Below, in pieces: positions 1-9,467 of a stretch of 64,000 bases of DNA. The notes under the pieces are model-generated. The model ran no database searches, was not told the origin of the DNA, and saw only the letters and a list, made by a program, of their open reading frames with translations. Numbering within the stretch: position 1 is the stretch's first letter; each line of letters starts with the position of its first letter. The translations under genes were made by a program, and so were the position numbers. The stretch is from Subdoligranulum sp. CAG:314 (lineage in GTDB: Bacteria; Bacillota; Clostridia; Christensenellales; CAG-314), in assembly GCA_000437915.1 (NCBI GenBank), contig FR900999.1:1-64000 (forward strand). Direction: 5' to 3'.

Positions 1-18
1 AGGCGTAGTCCGGCTAAG

Positions 19-95
19 TGGTGGGATTGAGTAGGCTCGAACTACCGACCTCGCGCTTATCAGGCGCGTGCTCTAACCAACTGAGCTACAATCCC
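19..95 (-). tRNA. tRNA-Ile (anticodon GAT)
   Basis: Read on the minus strand this folds as a full cloverleaf. The acceptor stem pairs 89-95 with 23-29, the anticodon loop CTGATAA gives GAT, the T loop is TTCGAGC, and CCA is genome-encoded (19-21). It lies 23 bp after tRNA-Ala, probably on the same transcript. Confidence 0.96.
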
Positions 96-118
96 GTTAT
101 TTTGGTTGTGGTTTGGAG

Positions 119-194
119 TGGTGGAGATGAGCGGAATCGAACCGCTGACCCCCTGCTTGCAAAGCAGGTGCTCTCCCAGCTGAGCTACACCCCC
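119..194 (-). tRNA. tRNA-Ala (anticodon TGC)
   Basis: This is a minus-strand cloverleaf. Acceptor GGGGGTG (188-194) pairs with CATCTCC (123-129), the anticodon loop is TTTGCAA (TGC), the T loop is TTCGATT, and CCA is encoded at 119-121. It is the first gene after the minus-strand promoter at 216-244. There is no 16S rRNA upstream, so the pair is not an rRNA spacer on this side. Confidence 0.96.
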
Positions 195-215
195 GAGGAT
201 TCCAAACGCTTGAAT

Positions 216-244
216 ATAATAACATTTAGAGAGTTTGCTGTCAA
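216..244 (-). promoter_or_regulatory. Sigma-A-type promoter for tRNA-Ala/tRNA-Ile
   Basis: On the minus strand TTGACA (239-244), a 17-bp spacer and TATTAT (216-221) place the start near 209, about 15 bp before tRNA-Ala. Confidence 0.8.
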
Positions 245-289
245 TCGTTTTCAACAATTTAATGAATTTTTTTGGCAGGTTATTTTACT

Positions 290-323
290 GCAAAAACAAA
301 CCCCCGCGAAATTTCCGCGGGGG
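290..323 (-). terminator. Rho-independent terminator after ridA
   Basis: An 8-bp GC stem (CCCCCGCG at 301-308 with CGCGGGGG at 316-323) is followed on the minus strand by TTTGTTTTTG. It ends the ilvA-ridA transcript. Confidence 0.9.
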
Positions 324-369
324 CGGGTTGTAGGTTTGTATTGATTTGTCGGTGCAACCGAAAGATTTT

Positions 370-753
370 TCAGTCAATCAGCGCGATTGCCTCTATTTCA
401 ACCAACACGTTTTTGGGCAGGGTTTTGACGGCAACGCAGCTGCGCGCGGGTTTGCCCGTAAAATACTTGGCATACACTTCGTTGAAAGCCGCAAAGTCGC
501 CCATATCGGCGAGGAAGCAGGTGGTTTTGACTACTTTTTCGAGATTTGTGCCTGCCGCTTCGAGTATGGCCTTTACATTGCGGCAGGATTGCTCCGTCTG
601 CGCTTTGATATCCGCGGCGTCTACGTTGCCCGTGGCGGGATTGATGGGTATTTGTCCCGACGTGTAAATCAGACCGTTTGCGCACACCGCCTGAGAATAG
701 GGACCTATTGCTCCAGGCGCGTCTTTGGTGCTTACGTAATTCAATTCTTTCAT
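370..753 (-). CDS. ridA: RidA family 2-iminobutanoate/2-iminopropanoate deaminase
   Basis: This 127-residue protein is the normal length for the RidA/YjgF/UK114 family. These trimeric cytosolic enzymes hydrolyse reactive enamine/imine intermediates released by PLP enzymes such as threonine dehydratase. The N-terminal GPYSQA motif (17-22) is present, and Arg104 in PARSCVAV together with the C-terminal VEIEAIA supply the substrate-carboxylate and catalytic positions of active RidA proteins. It lies 30 bp downstream of ilvA on the same strand, so the enzyme that makes 2-iminobutanoate is co-transcribed with the one that removes it. The start is supported by GGAG about 5 bases upstream. Confidence 0.95.
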   Translation of the reverse strand: MKELNYVSTKDAPGAIGPYSQAVCANGLIYTSGQIPINPATGNVDAADIKAQTEQSCRNVKAILEAAGTNLEKVVKTTCFLADMGDFAAFNEVYAKYFTGKPARSCVAVKTLPKNVLVEIEAIALID

Positions 754-783
754 TTTTATGTCTCCTTTTTCTGCAAATTTTAT

Positions 784-1980
784 TCAGCCGACGATGCGGA
801 AGCCCTCGGCTTCCAGCGCGTGCTTTATTGTTTCGATATGCTCGAAATCCCTTGTTTCGAGGTCAAGCTTTATGTAACAGAAATTTATGTCAGCATCGGT
901 GGAGGCGCGCTCGTGGAATGCGGAAATGACGTTTGCGCCGTGTTCGGCGAGCACTCTTGCCACTTCGCTGAACTGTCCCGGCTTATCCATGAGCCTGAGC
1001 GTAAGGCTGCAACGTCTGCCGCTGTTGATTAGACCGCGCGTTATGACGCGGCTGAGCTTGTTTACGTCGATGTTGCCGCCCGAAACTATGCAAACCACGT
1101 TTTTGTCTTTCAAAGGCAGCTTGTTGAACATTGCCGCCGCTACGGAAACGGCGCCCGCTCCTTCGGCAACCATTTTTTTGCGTTCCATGAGAGTTACTAT
1201 TGCGGTGGCTATTTCGTCCTCGGAAACGGTAAATATGTCGTCCACATATTTTTTGGTCAGCTCGTAGGTCAGCGTGCCGGGGTGCTTGACGGCGATTCCG
1301 TCGGCAATGGTGTTGACCTCGTCAAGGGTTATCGGAGCGCCTTCCTTGACGGACCTGTACATACTCGGAGCGCCCTCCGCCTGAACGCCGTAAACCTTTA
1401 TTTTGGATTTCAGGTTTTTTATGGTGTAGGCAATACCCGATATCAGTCCGCCGCCGCCGATAGGCACGACGATGGCGTCTACCTTCGGCATATCTTCTAG
1501 TATTTCCAATGCGACGGTGCCCTGTCCCGCAATAACGTCCTCGTCGTCGAAGGGGTGGACAAAAGTGTAGCCGTACTGTTCTTTCAGTTCGAGAGCCTTC
1601 TGATAAGCGTCGTCGTAAACGCCCTTGACGAGACACACGTCCGCGCCGTAGCCCTTTGTCGCCTGAATTTTGCTTATGGGAGCGCCCTCGGGCAGGCATA
1701 TAAGGGACTTCACGCCGTGTTTCGTCGCCGCAAGCGCGACTCCCTGCGCGTGGTTGCCTGCGGAGCACGCTATGACGCCGCGTTTCTTTTCTTCCTCGGT
1801 CAGCTCGGAAATTTTGAAATACGCGCCGCGTACCTTGAAGGAGCCTGTGGATTGAATATTTTCCGTTTTGAGGAAAATATGATTGTCGCAAAAGATTTTG
1901 GAGGCGGGCAGAATATCCGTTTTGCCTGCAACCTCTTTCAAAACCTCGCTTGCCTTGTAGATTTTTTCCAAAGTCAGCAT
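784..1980 (-). CDS. ilvA: Threonine ammonia-lyase with C-terminal ACT domain
   Basis: The 398-residue PLP enzyme deaminates threonine to 2-oxobutanoate. It has a fold-type II PLP domain: the Schiff-base lysine Lys49 sits in TGSFKVRGAYF, and the glycine-rich phosphate loop reads PIGGGGLISG. A single C-terminal ACT domain begins around RCSLTLRLMDKPGQF. That size and single ACT domain fit the short catabolic/clostridial type rather than the roughly 510-residue two-ACT biosynthetic enzyme. I chose the ATG at 1980 because GGAG lies about 10 bases upstream. A further 17 in-frame codons upstream have no Shine-Dalgarno site and sit in the leader after the promoter at 2020-2048. It is followed by ridA. 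Confidence 0.95.
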   Translation of the reverse strand: MLTLEKIYKASEVLKEVAGKTDILPASKIFCDNHIFLKTENIQSTGSFKVRGAYFKISELTEEEKKRGVIACSAGNHAQGVALAATKHGVKSLICLPEGAPISKIQATKGYGADVCLVKGVYDDAYQKALELKEQYGYTFVHPFDDEDVIAGQGTVALEILEDMPKVDAIVVPIGGGGLISGIAYTIKNLKSKIKVYGVQAEGAPSMYRSVKEGAPITLDEVNTIADGIAVKHPGTLTYELTKKYVDDIFTVSEDEIATAIVTLMERKKMVAEGAGAVSVAAAMFNKLPLKDKNVVCIVSGGNIDVNKLSRVITRGLINSGRRCSLTLRLMDKPGQFSEVARVLAEHGANVISAFHERASTDADINFCYIKLDLETRDFEHIETIKHALEAEGFRIVG

Positions 1981-2019
1981 AATGAGTGTCTCCGTTTTTT
2001 TATTTTGTCTTCCGATTCT

Positions 2020-2048
2020 ATTTTGCAACAAAAAGCGCGTTTTGTCAA
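2020..2048 (-). promoter_or_regulatory. Promoter of ilvA-ridA
   Basis: On the minus strand TTGACA (2043-2048), 17 bp and CAAAAT (2020-2025) give a leader of about 30 nt before the ilvA ATG. I see no attenuator or T-box in it. Confidence 0.65.
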
Positions 2049-2249
2049 TGAAAAGGCGTCAGATTGTCAGTTATGGTTTAACGCGCCGCCGCAACCGAAA
2101 GCCTCAGACATTATATTCCGAAAATGCCGACTTTATTTCCCGCGCGCGACGGGGCGTGCGTTTGACGTTGTTTTGGCGGCGGAGCATTTGATATGTATGC
2201 TTTCAACTGCAACTTTTTGCCGAAAACGGGCGTTTGAGCGAGTGCGGCG

Positions 2250-2284
2250 GACAAAATAAGGGTGCGGAAATAAATTCCGCACCC
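2250..2284 (-). terminator. Terminator of the flavodiiron gene
   Basis: A 10-bp stem GGGTGCGGAA/TTCCGCACCC (2260-2269 and 2275-2284) with a 5-nt loop is followed on the minus strand by TTATTTT. Confidence 0.88.
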
Positions 2285-2307
2285 GTAGTTTTTTAAGACA
2301 GACCGTT

Positions 2308-3513
2308 TCAGCCGTCCATACTTGAAGCGATTTTTTTGGCGAGAGCCTTGATGTCGGCGAGTTGATTTTCTTTGAGAGCCGACTTGATTGTGACGACGTC
2401 TCCGATAAACTCCGTGTTTTTGCATTTCGACAATTTTTCCTTCATGAACATACCCGCCGTAGCCGCCCAGCTTCCGTTTTCAATCAGGGCGACCTTTCTG
2501 TTCTGCAAAGCGTGCTTTATCAGGTCGTCGATGAGTATGTCCATGTTTTCAAATATGCCTGCGTTGTAGGTGGAGGAGGCAAAAACCAAATGACTGCACC
2601 TGAACGCTTCCGCAACCAGATAAGAGGAGTGCTGTGCGGACACGTCGTAAACCTTTATGTTTTTGACTTCCAAATCCGCAAGGCATGAAGCAAGTATTTC
2701 CGCCGCCTCCTGCGTGTGTCCGTACACCGAACCGTAAAAAATCGCCACGGCGTTTTCTTCGGGAATATAAGAGCTCCATTTATCGTATTTGTCAACAAAC
2801 CACGCTATATTTTCGCGCCATACGGGACCGTGCAGAGGACATACGGTTTTTACGGGCAGGGCTGCCGCTTTTTTGAGCAGCGCCTGAACGGGCGCGCCGT
2901 ATTTTCCCACTATATTTGCGTAGTAACGCCGCGCTTCGGGAAGCTTTTCGCTCACAAAATTGATTTCGTCCGCAAACAGATTTCCGTCGAGCGCTCCGAA
3001 CGTGCCGAAAGCGTCGGCGGAAAACAGCGTGCCGTCGGTTACGTCGAAGCTCACCATGACCTCAGGCCAATGAACCATGGGCGCGAAAACAAAACGGAAT
3101 GAGTGGCGTCCCGTTTCCAACGTGTCCTGCTCGGTGACGGTTCTGACGTTGAGCGCCGCCTTTGCTCCGAAAAACTCCGCTATCATTGCTTGCGTTTTGG
3201 CGTTGCAAACGATTGTGACGTCGGGATAACGCAGCAAAAACTCGGCTATACAAGCCGCGTGGTCGGGCTCCATGTGGTGCACGACAAGGAAATCGGGGCT
3301 TTTGTCCTTTAAAAGAGCGGCGAGATTGTCGAAATATCTCGCGGAAATTTCTTTGTCCACCGTGTCGAAAACCACGATTTTTTCGTCGAGCAGCACATAA
3401 GAATTGTATGCGACTCCGTTTGTGAGCGGATAGACGTTTTCAAAAAGCGCAAGCCTGCGGTCGCTTCCGCCTATCCAATACAGGTCTGGACTGATTTGTT
3501 TGTAGCAATACAT
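2308..3513 (-). CDS. A-type flavoprotein (flavodiiron protein, O2/NO reductase)
   Basis: The 401-residue protein has the two-domain core of class A flavodiiron proteins: an N-terminal metallo-beta-lactamase-like diiron domain and a C-terminal flavodoxin-like FMN domain. The diiron signature HHMEPDH gives the ligands His80, Glu82, Asp84 and His85; later ligands are in MVHWPE, SADAFG and PLHGPVW. The FMN loop reads YGSVYGHTQEAA. In anaerobes these cytosolic enzymes reduce O2 to water or NO to N2O with electrons from rubredoxin or F420; no partner is adjacent here. I start at the ATG 3513, which has AAGGAGA 7 bases upstream; a TTG two codons earlier is too close to that site. Confidence 0.93.
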   Translation of the reverse strand: MYCYKQISPDLYWIGGSDRRLALFENVYPLTNGVAYNSYVLLDEKIVVFDTVDKEISARYFDNLAALLKDKSPDFLVVHHMEPDHAACIAEFLLRYPDVTIVCNAKTQAMIAEFFGAKAALNVRTVTEQDTLETGRHSFRFVFAPMVHWPEVMVSFDVTDGTLFSADAFGTFGALDGNLFADEINFVSEKLPEARRYYANIVGKYGAPVQALLKKAAALPVKTVCPLHGPVWRENIAWFVDKYDKWSSYIPEENAVAIFYGSVYGHTQEAAEILASCLADLEVKNIKVYDVSAQHSSYLVAEAFRCSHLVFASSTYNAGIFENMDILIDDLIKHALQNRKVALIENGSWAATAGMFMKEKLSKCKNTEFIGDVVTIKSALKENQLADIKALAKKIASSMDG

Positions 3514-3546
3514 AGGCAATTCTCCTTAACGAAAAATTCTGTGTCT

Positions 3547-3575
3547 ATTTTATCATGTTTGACGGCTTCGGGCAA
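3547..3575 (-). promoter_or_regulatory. Promoter of the flavodiiron gene
   Basis: On the minus strand TTGCCC (3570-3575), 17 bp and TAAAAT (3547-3552) precede the ATG by 33 bp. Confidence 0.6.
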
Positions 3576-3701
3576 TCGTGCGGCGGAAAAAAACTCAAAT
3601 GAATTTAAATTTGAAATATTTTATAATTATAAATTTATTTCACTTGCAACTTGTTTCATGCCAATTCTTCAAAGAAAAAATGTATATTTATCGAAAAATA
3701 C

Positions 3702-3730
3702 TTGCCAACCGCAGTCAATTGTGCTATACT
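3702..3730 (+). promoter_or_regulatory. Promoter of the topoisomerase operon
   Basis: TTGCCA (3702-3707), a 17-bp spacer and TATACT (3725-3730) lie about 50 bp upstream of the GTG start at 3786. Confidence 0.65.
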
Positions 3731-3785
3731 TGGACGAAAGTATTTTTCGTACTTTATTCATTTTGAGGTTACGGAGGAAAAAGAC

Positions 3786-5759
3786 GTGACAAACCGACAA
3801 TATACCGCCGGCGACATACAGGTGCTTGAAGGTCTCGACGCGGTGCGTATGCGTCCCGGTATGTACATAGGCACGACGGGCGTCAAGGGACTGCATCACA
3901 TTTTGTGGGAAATTGTGGACAACGCGGTTGACGAGGCGGCAAACGGCTTCGCGGACAGGCTCAGCATAGTTTTGAACACGGACAACAGCGCCACGGTTTC
4001 GGACAACGGCAGAGGCATACCCGTCGATATCCACCCCCAGCTGAAAATCAGCGGCGTGGAGGTGGTTTACACGCAGCTGCACGCGGGCGGCAAGTTCAAC
4101 AACGAAAATTACAGCTATTCGGGAGGGCTGCACGGCGTGGGCGCGTCCGTCACCAACGCGCTTTCAAAGTGGCTCAACGTAGAGGTATTCCGCAACGGCA
4201 AGAAATACGTTCAAAGCTTTCACAGCTTTTACGACGAGAAATCGGGAAAGGTCAAGAGCGGCGTTCCCGTAAAGCCTCTTGAGGAGACGGAGCGCGGCGA
4301 AAACGAGCCGGAGCACGGCACGCGCGTTACTTTTCTTCCCGACAAAGAGGTTTTCGGCAACGGAGCGTTCAATTTCGACACGATAAACAAGCGCGTCAAG
4401 GAGCTTGCGTTTCTCAACAAGGGAATCGAGTTTTCCATCACGGATTTGAGAACGGAAGGAGAGGACGGCGAGCCGTTGAGCGCGGTTTATCGCTACGAAG
4501 GCGGGCTTGCCGATTTCGTCAGATATCTTAACGAAAACAAGGCGGTGCTGCATTCGCCTATATGCTACTCCGCAAGCAACGACGTCATGATTATGGAGTT
4601 TGCCATTCAGCAGACCACGGGTTATTCTGAAAATATCTTTTCCTATGTCAACAACATTCCCACGCCGGAGGGAGGCACCCACGAGACGGGCTTCAAGGCG
4701 GCGATGACCAAGGTGTTCAACGACTACGCGCGGGAAAAGAAGTTTCTTAAAGAAAAGGACGACAATCTGATAGGCGAGGATTACCGCGAAGGAATGACCG
4801 CCGTTCTGTCCATAAAAATGAAGAACGTCCAATTCGAGGGACAGACGAAAACAAAGCTCGGAAACGTGGAGGCAAAAACCGCCTGCGACGCGCTGACGCA
4901 GCAGGGACTGACGGAGTTTTTGTCCTCCCATCCCGACACCGCGGAGGTAATCATACGCAAGGCGGTTTCCGCAGCCAAGGTTAGGGAAGCGGCGCGAAAG
5001 GCAAAGGAAATCGCCCGCACGAAGAACACTATTCAGAACGCCAATCTTGTAGGCAAGCTGTCAAGCTGCACTTCCCGGGATTATACCTCAAACGAGCTGT
5101 TCATCGTAGAGGGCGACAGCGCCGGAGGCTCGGCTAAGCAGGCGCGCAGCAGGAAATTTCAGGCTATTCTGCCGCTGCGCGGCAAGCCGCTCAACTCTGA
5201 AAAGAAGCGGGTGGATCAGGTGCTTGCCAACGAGGAAATAAGAACCATTATCTCCGCGCTGGACACGGGCATAGGAGAGGAATTCAATCTCGCCAATCTC
5301 AAATACGACAAGGTAATTATCCTGTCCGACGCCGACCAGGACGGGGCGCACATCAGGGCTATTCTGCTTACCTTTTTTTACAGGTATATGCGGGAGCTGC
5401 TTGCCGAGGGGCACGTTTATATCGGTATGCCGCCGCTTTACAAGGTCTGGAAAAAGGACAAAATACTTTACGCCTACGACGACAGCGAGCTTGCCGACTG
5501 CATAAACGAGGTTGGCAGGGGATACACGCTGCAAAGATACAAGGGCTTGGGAGAAATGAATCCCGAGCAGCTTTGGGAAACGACTCTCAATCCCGCAACG
5601 CGCACGCTTATGAGAATCACGGTGGACGACGCCGCCGAAGCCGAGCGGCTTATAACCACTCTTATGGGAGATACGGTGGAAGCGCGCAAGGCTTACATTA
5701 TCGAAAACGCCGATTTCAACAAGGAAAGGGACGAGGTTTTCGACGAGTATAATAAATAA
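3786..5759 (+). CDS. Type IIA DNA topoisomerase, B (ATPase) subunit, ParE/GyrB-like
   Basis: This 657-residue subunit supplies ATP hydrolysis and the TOPRIM metal site of a heterotetrameric type II topoisomerase. Visible in order are the GHKL ATPase (EIVDNAVDEA, DNGRGIP, GGLHGVGASVTNA), the transducer (QFEGQTKTKLGN), TOPRIM (VEGDSAGGSAKQ, PLRGKPLNSEK, DADQDGAHIR) and the C-terminal QRYKGLGEMNPEQLWETT. There is no large Gram-negative insertion. I chose the GTG at 3786 because GGAGG lies 8 bases upstream; the upstream extension is low-complexity leader containing the promoter. TOPRIM has DADQDG where most relatives have DAD(V/T/S)DG. The A subunit follows after 15 bp. Neither dnaA nor recF is nearby, which argues for a second, topo IV-like pair. 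Confidence 0.93.
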   Translation: MTNRQYTAGDIQVLEGLDAVRMRPGMYIGTTGVKGLHHILWEIVDNAVDEAANGFADRLSIVLNTDNSATVSDNGRGIPVDIHPQLKISGVEVVYTQLHAGGKFNNENYSYSGGLHGVGASVTNALSKWLNVEVFRNGKKYVQSFHSFYDEKSGKVKSGVPVKPLEETERGENEPEHGTRVTFLPDKEVFGNGAFNFDTINKRVKELAFLNKGIEFSITDLRTEGEDGEPLSAVYRYEGGLADFVRYLNENKAVLHSPICYSASNDVMIMEFAIQQTTGYSENIFSYVNNIPTPEGGTHETGFKAAMTKVFNDYAREKKFLKEKDDNLIGEDYREGMTAVLSIKMKNVQFEGQTKTKLGNVEAKTACDALTQQGLTEFLSSHPDTAEVIIRKAVSAAKVREAARKAKEIARTKNTIQNANLVGKLSSCTSRDYTSNELFIVEGDSAGGSAKQARSRKFQAILPLRGKPLNSEKKRVDQVLANEEIRTIISALDTGIGEEFNLANLKYDKVIILSDADQDGAHIRAILLTFFYRYMRELLAEGHVYIGMPPLYKVWKKDKILYAYDDSELADCINEVGRGYTLQRYKGLGEMNPEQLWETTLNPATRTLMRITVDDAAEAERLITTLMGDTVEARKAYIIENADFNKERDEVFDEYNK

Positions 5760-5774
5760 CGACGGGTGAATAAT

Positions 5775-8267
5775 ATGAAGCAACTTGAATTTTCGGTAAA
5801 GGAGACCTCCAAGCTGCCCGACGGCAGCACTCTGCTTACCAAAAACATGAGCGACATAATGCACGATTCTATGATGCCTTATGCCGAATACGTAATTATG
5901 GACAGAGCCATTCCGCGCGTGGAGGACGGTTTGAAGCCCGTACAGCGCAGGATTCTGTACTCCATGCACGAGCTGGGCTTAAAGCCCGACAGGCCTTACA
6001 GAAAAAGCGCGGCCGTTGTAGGCGACTGTCTTGCAAAATACCACCCGCACGGCGACACCTCCGTTTACGACGCTATGGTGCGTCTTGCGCAGAAGTTCAA
6101 CATGAGAATGCCTCTCGTGGACGGACAGGGCAATTTCGGCTCTATGGACGGCGACAGCGCGGCGGCGATGCGTTATACCGAAGCGCGTCTCACGCCTCTT
6201 GCTCTCGAAATGCTGCGCGACCTTGACATGGATACGGTGCGCTGGTGCTGGAACTACGACGACAAGTTGCAGGAGCCTGAAATGCTGCCCAGCCGTTTTC
6301 CCAATATTCTGGTCAACGGCAGCAGCGGTATCGCGGTGGGACTTGCGACAAACATACCGCCCCACAATCTCGGGGAAGTCATTGACGGCGTGGTTGCCTA
6401 TATAGACAAAAAGAACATTTCCTTGAAGGAAATGATGAAAATCGTCAGAGGTCCCGATTTCCCCACAGGCGGCTACGTGGTTGCCGACGAGCTGGAACAG
6501 GCTTACGAGACGGGCAAGGGAAAAATCACCATGCGCGCCAAGGTGCATATCGAGGTATTGCCCAACGACAGAAAAAATCTTGTGATAACCGAGCTGCCTT
6601 ATCAGGTAAACAAAGCCGATTTGCTGACGAAAATTCTTGCCTTGCGCGAGGACAAAAAGGATTTGCTTGCCGGTATTGCGGAAATAGTGGACGAGTCCGA
6701 CAAGGAGGGCGTGCGCGCGGTTGTCAGAATAAAAAAGGATTACGACCCGAAAAAAATTCTGGATATACTTTTCAAGCACACAAACCTTCAATGCACCTAC
6801 GGAATAAACATGGTGGCAATCGCGGACGGCAAGCCGCAGCAGATGGGGTTGCTTGACATCATTGCCTGCTACACCAACTATCAGCGCGACGTGGTTTACA
6901 ACAGAACCAAATTTCAGCTCAAAAAAGCAAAAGAGCGCGCTCATATTCTGGAAGGACTGATAATAGCCATTAAGAATATCGACGAGGTGGTGGCGATTAT
7001 CAAAAAATCGCAGTCCACGTCCGAAGCGCGGCAGAATCTGCGCAGCCGTTTCAATCTCACCGAGGTGCAGGCGGACGCCATTTTGGAGTTGAAGCTTGCA
7101 AGGCTGACCAAGCTTGAAATAACCAAGCTGGTCGAAGAGCTTGAAGACCTCAACAGACAAATCGAGGAGTTTCAGCGGCTGATAAACTCCAAGCAGGCGC
7201 TTATGGAGCAGGTCAAAAGCGAGCTTCTTGCAATAAAAAAGCAGTATCGCGACGCCAGGCGCACCGTTATCGTAAACAAAATCGAGGACGTGCGCGTGCC
7301 GAGCGAATCGGACGAAAAGGCTGTCGAAAGCTTTGTGGTGGGGTTGACTGCCGACGGTATGATAAAGTGCATTCCCGCCAAAAACTTCGCCCTTTCGGCA
7401 AAGGACGCAAACGACAAGCTGACTCAGGCAAATCTGCACACGGAGCTGTTCACCGCTCTGTCGACGAGCAAGGTTATGTTCTTTTCCGACAGGGGCAATT
7501 GTTACCAAACGACTGCCGACAAGCTGACGGAAACGAAATTCCGCGAAAACGGAATGCCCCTCAAAAAGTATTTCAGGGACTGCGAGGAGGGCGAAAAGCC
7601 CGTCAAGGTGTTTGTTCTCGGCGAAGCCTTGCCCAAAGGCAAGCTGTTGTTTTACACGGCGCAGGGGCTTGTCAAGCTGACCGATTGGAGCGAATACGAG
7701 CTTTTGAAAAGCGCGTTTCAGGCAATCAAGCTCAAAGAGGACGACGCTCTTGTCAAGGTGGAAACATTGGAAAAGGACAGCACGGTGCTTTATGTCACAA
7801 AGGGCGGTCTCTGCCTCAATTTTTCTCCCGACGAAATCCCCGAGCAGGGCAGAGTTGCGGGCGGCGTCAAGGGCATGATGATTGCCGACGACGACAGTCT
7901 CGTGTTCGCAGGACAAATTCACAGCGAGGGCGAGGTCGTCGTGGTGACGGACAAGTGTTTTTCCAAGCGCGTTCTTGCCGTGGATATAGACCTTATGACG
8001 CGTTACAGAAAGGGCGTGAAAATATGCGACATAAACGGACTCAACGGCAACGGCGTGTTTTGGGCGGGATATGTCACAAAGCCCTTTGACATTTTGTTTA
8101 TGGACGCGGCGGGTATGCTTTTGCTCAACACCGAGGACATAAATATAGAAAACAGAACCACCAAGGGCAAGCCTCCCAAGCTGCGCAAAAAAGGGATGGC
8201 TTTGACCTTTGCCACAAGATTCGTGACTGCGGCGGCTATGGGCGAGGACGCCGACGCCGGCAAGTGA
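5775..8267 (+). CDS. Type IIA DNA topoisomerase, A (cleavage) subunit, ParC/GyrA-like
   Basis: This roughly 830-residue DNA-cleaving subunit has the catalytic tyrosine in [10 protein letters not shown] and the quinolone-region motif [15 protein letters not shown], with Thr at the Ser83-equivalent. The central [12 protein letters not shown] and [11 protein letters not shown] motifs are normal, and a coiled coil and C-terminal beta-pinwheel follow. In the first pinwheel blade, where gyrases carry QRRGGKG, the sequence reads [12 protein letters not shown], so no GyrA box is visible. The family therefore fits topoisomerase IV-type decatenation or an unusual gyrase. ATG 5775 has GGGTG 6 bases upstream; a GTG at 5766 is the alternative. 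It forms an operon with the B subunit. Confidence 0.93.
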   Translation: MKQLEFSVKETSKLPDGSTLLTKNMSDIMHDSMMPYAEYVIMDRAIPRVEDGLKPVQRRILYSMHELGLKPDRPYRKSAAVVGDCLAKYHPHGDTSVYDAMVRLAQKFNMRMPLVDGQGNFGSMDGDSAAAMRYTEARLTPLALEMLRDLDMDTVRWCWNYDDKLQEPEMLPSRFPNILVNGSSGIAVGLATNIPPHNLGEVIDGVVAYIDKKNISLKEMMKIVRGPDFPTGGYVVADELEQAYETGKGKITMRAKVHIEVLPNDRKNLVITELPYQVNKADLLTKILALREDKKDLLAGIAEIVDESDKEGVRAVVRIKKDYDPKKILDILFKHTNLQCTYGINMVAIADGKPQQMGLLDIIACYTNYQRDVVYNRTKFQLKKAKERAHILEGLIIAIKNIDEVVAIIKKSQSTSEARQNLRSRFNLTEVQADAILELKLARLTKLEITKLVEELEDLNRQIEEFQRLINSKQALMEQVKSELLAIKKQYRDARRTVIVNKIEDVRVPSESDEKAVESFVVGLTADGMIKCIPAKNFALSAKDANDKLTQANLHTELFTALSTSKVMFFSDRGNCYQTTADKLTETKFRENGMPLKKYFRDCEEGEKPVKVFVLGEALPKGKLLFYTAQGLVKLTDWSEYELLKSAFQAIKLKEDDALVKVETLEKDSTVLYVTKGGLCLNFSPDEIPEQGRVAGGVKGMMIADDDSLVFAGQIHSEGEVVVVTDKCFSKRVLAVDIDLMTRYRKGVKICDINGLNGNGVFWAGYVTKPFDILFMDAAGMLLLNTEDINIENRTTKGKPPKLRKKGMALTFATRFVTAAAMGEDADAGK

Positions 8268-8302
8268 CGGTGACGACGGCAGGCGAAGCCAAAAAGGATT
8301 TC

Positions 8303-9253
8303 ATGAAATACAAAATCGACGAACAGTTCAGACCGCTTGACTTGTTGGGGCACAAGCCCTTAAACCGAGCAAAGCTTGCCGCAAGCAATATATTTCTCAA
8401 AAACTTTTTTACCCTTACAAAAAGGAAGGGCGGGATTGTTTACAGGCGTTACAGGCTTAAAAGCTTCGACGGCAAGCATTTCGACACGCACACCTTTGTG
8501 CCGCGCGAGCGTGCCGACGGCGTGACGCCCTGCCTGATTTATTTTCACGGCGGGGCTTTCAACACGGAGTGCAGCATTCAGCATTTCGTGGTGCAGAGAC
8601 TTGCGGAAAGGTTGGAATGCAAAATTGTGCTTCCCTTTTACAGACTAGCGCCGGCGTATCCCTTTCCCTTCGGTTTCGAGGACTGCTATTCCACGCTTCA
8701 ATGGGTAGTCAGACACGCAGAGGCGCTTAAAGTGGACAAAAACAGGATAGCGGTCATGGGCGACAGCGCGGGAGGCAATCTGTCCGCGGCGGTGTGCCTG
8801 AGAAACCGCGACGAAAATTTTTGCGAAATAAAATTTCAGTCGCTTATTTATCCCGTAACGGACGACTCGATGGACAGTCCGTCCATGGAAAAGTATGTGG
8901 ACACTCCCTGCTTCAACGCCGTTTTGAACAAGGAGATGTGGGAGATGTATCTCAAAAACGGATATTGCGGCATGAAGGATTATGCCGTGCCTTTGAAGGC
9001 GGGTTCTCTTGAAAATCTGCCTCCCGCGCTTGTGGAGCTTGCGGAGTTCGACTGCCTGCACGACCAGGGCAAGGCTTTCGCCGAGGCTTTGGAGGCTGCG
9101 GGCAACGAGGTCACGCTTTTGGAAACAAAAGGCACTCCGCACGGCTACGACGGGGTACTCAACAGCACCGTGGCAAAGCAGTGTATGGACGTGAGAGTCA
9201 GACTTTTGAGAAAAGCCTTCGGTATGGGCGAGGAAAAAACGGAAGAAATTTAA
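8303..9253 (+). CDS. Alpha/beta hydrolase, HSL-type esterase
   Basis: The 316-residue protein belongs to the hormone-sensitive-lipase branch of alpha/beta hydrolases. The oxyanion loop is YFHGGAF, the nucleophile elbow is GDSAGG, the acid is probably Asp in LAEFDCLHDQ, and the base is His in GTPHGYDG. No signal peptide is visible, so it should act in the cytoplasm on short-chain carboxylic esters; the substrate is unknown. ATG 8303 follows AAGGA by 4-5 bases. A GTG at 8264 overlapping the topoisomerase stop is less likely. It is probably transcribed with the topoisomerase genes by read-through. Confidence 0.85.
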   Translation: MKYKIDEQFRPLDLLGHKPLNRAKLAASNIFLKNFFTLTKRKGGIVYRRYRLKSFDGKHFDTHTFVPRERADGVTPCLIYFHGGAFNTECSIQHFVVQRLAERLECKIVLPFYRLAPAYPFPFGFEDCYSTLQWVVRHAEALKVDKNRIAVMGDSAGGNLSAAVCLRNRDENFCEIKFQSLIYPVTDDSMDSPSMEKYVDTPCFNAVLNKEMWEMYLKNGYCGMKDYAVPLKAGSLENLPPALVELAEFDCLHDQGKAFAEALEAAGNEVTLLETKGTPHGYDGVLNSTVAKQCMDVRVRLLRKAFGMGEEKTEEI

Positions 9254-9260
9254 TTAGGGA

Positions 9261-9292
9261 AAAACGGAGCGGAAACACTCCGTTTTTTGTTT
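9261..9292 (+). terminator. Terminator after the esterase gene
   Basis: Stem AAAACGGAG/CTCCGTTTT (9261-9269 and 9278-9286) runs into a T-rich tail. Confidence 0.85.
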
Positions 9293-9467
9293 TTGGCAAA
9301 AAAAAGCATTAAAAAATTTTTTATAAATATGATTAAATAGGGTATGTCAACGGACGCTTCGCGCGTCTGCTCAATGTTCTCGAAAGTTCGTTAAAATACG
9401 ACAAAATATTTCAAGAATATAGGTAGTTTTTTCGTTGCGCGGGTGTTATAATGGGAGGGTAGTTTTT

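Larger units (their letters stand above)
1981..2307. other. Intergenic region ilvA / flavodiiron gene
   Basis: This 327-bp gap holds the minus-strand ilvA promoter (2020-2048) and the terminator of the flavodiiron gene (2250-2284). I see no convincing gene in the remaining 200 bp. Confidence 0.6.

Noticed and set aside
346..1032. 228-codon plus-strand frame opposite ridA and ilvA
   Set aside because: Antisense to two clearly identified genes and crossing their intergenic spacer.
5979..7922. 647-codon minus-strand frame opposite the topoisomerase A subunit
   Set aside because: Antisense shadow of a strongly conserved gene; no start signals and low-complexity composition.
9447..9452. TATAAT as promoter of the PdaB-like gene
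   Set aside because: No -35 element at the right distance, and a start just after it would remove the ribosome site at 9453-9459.
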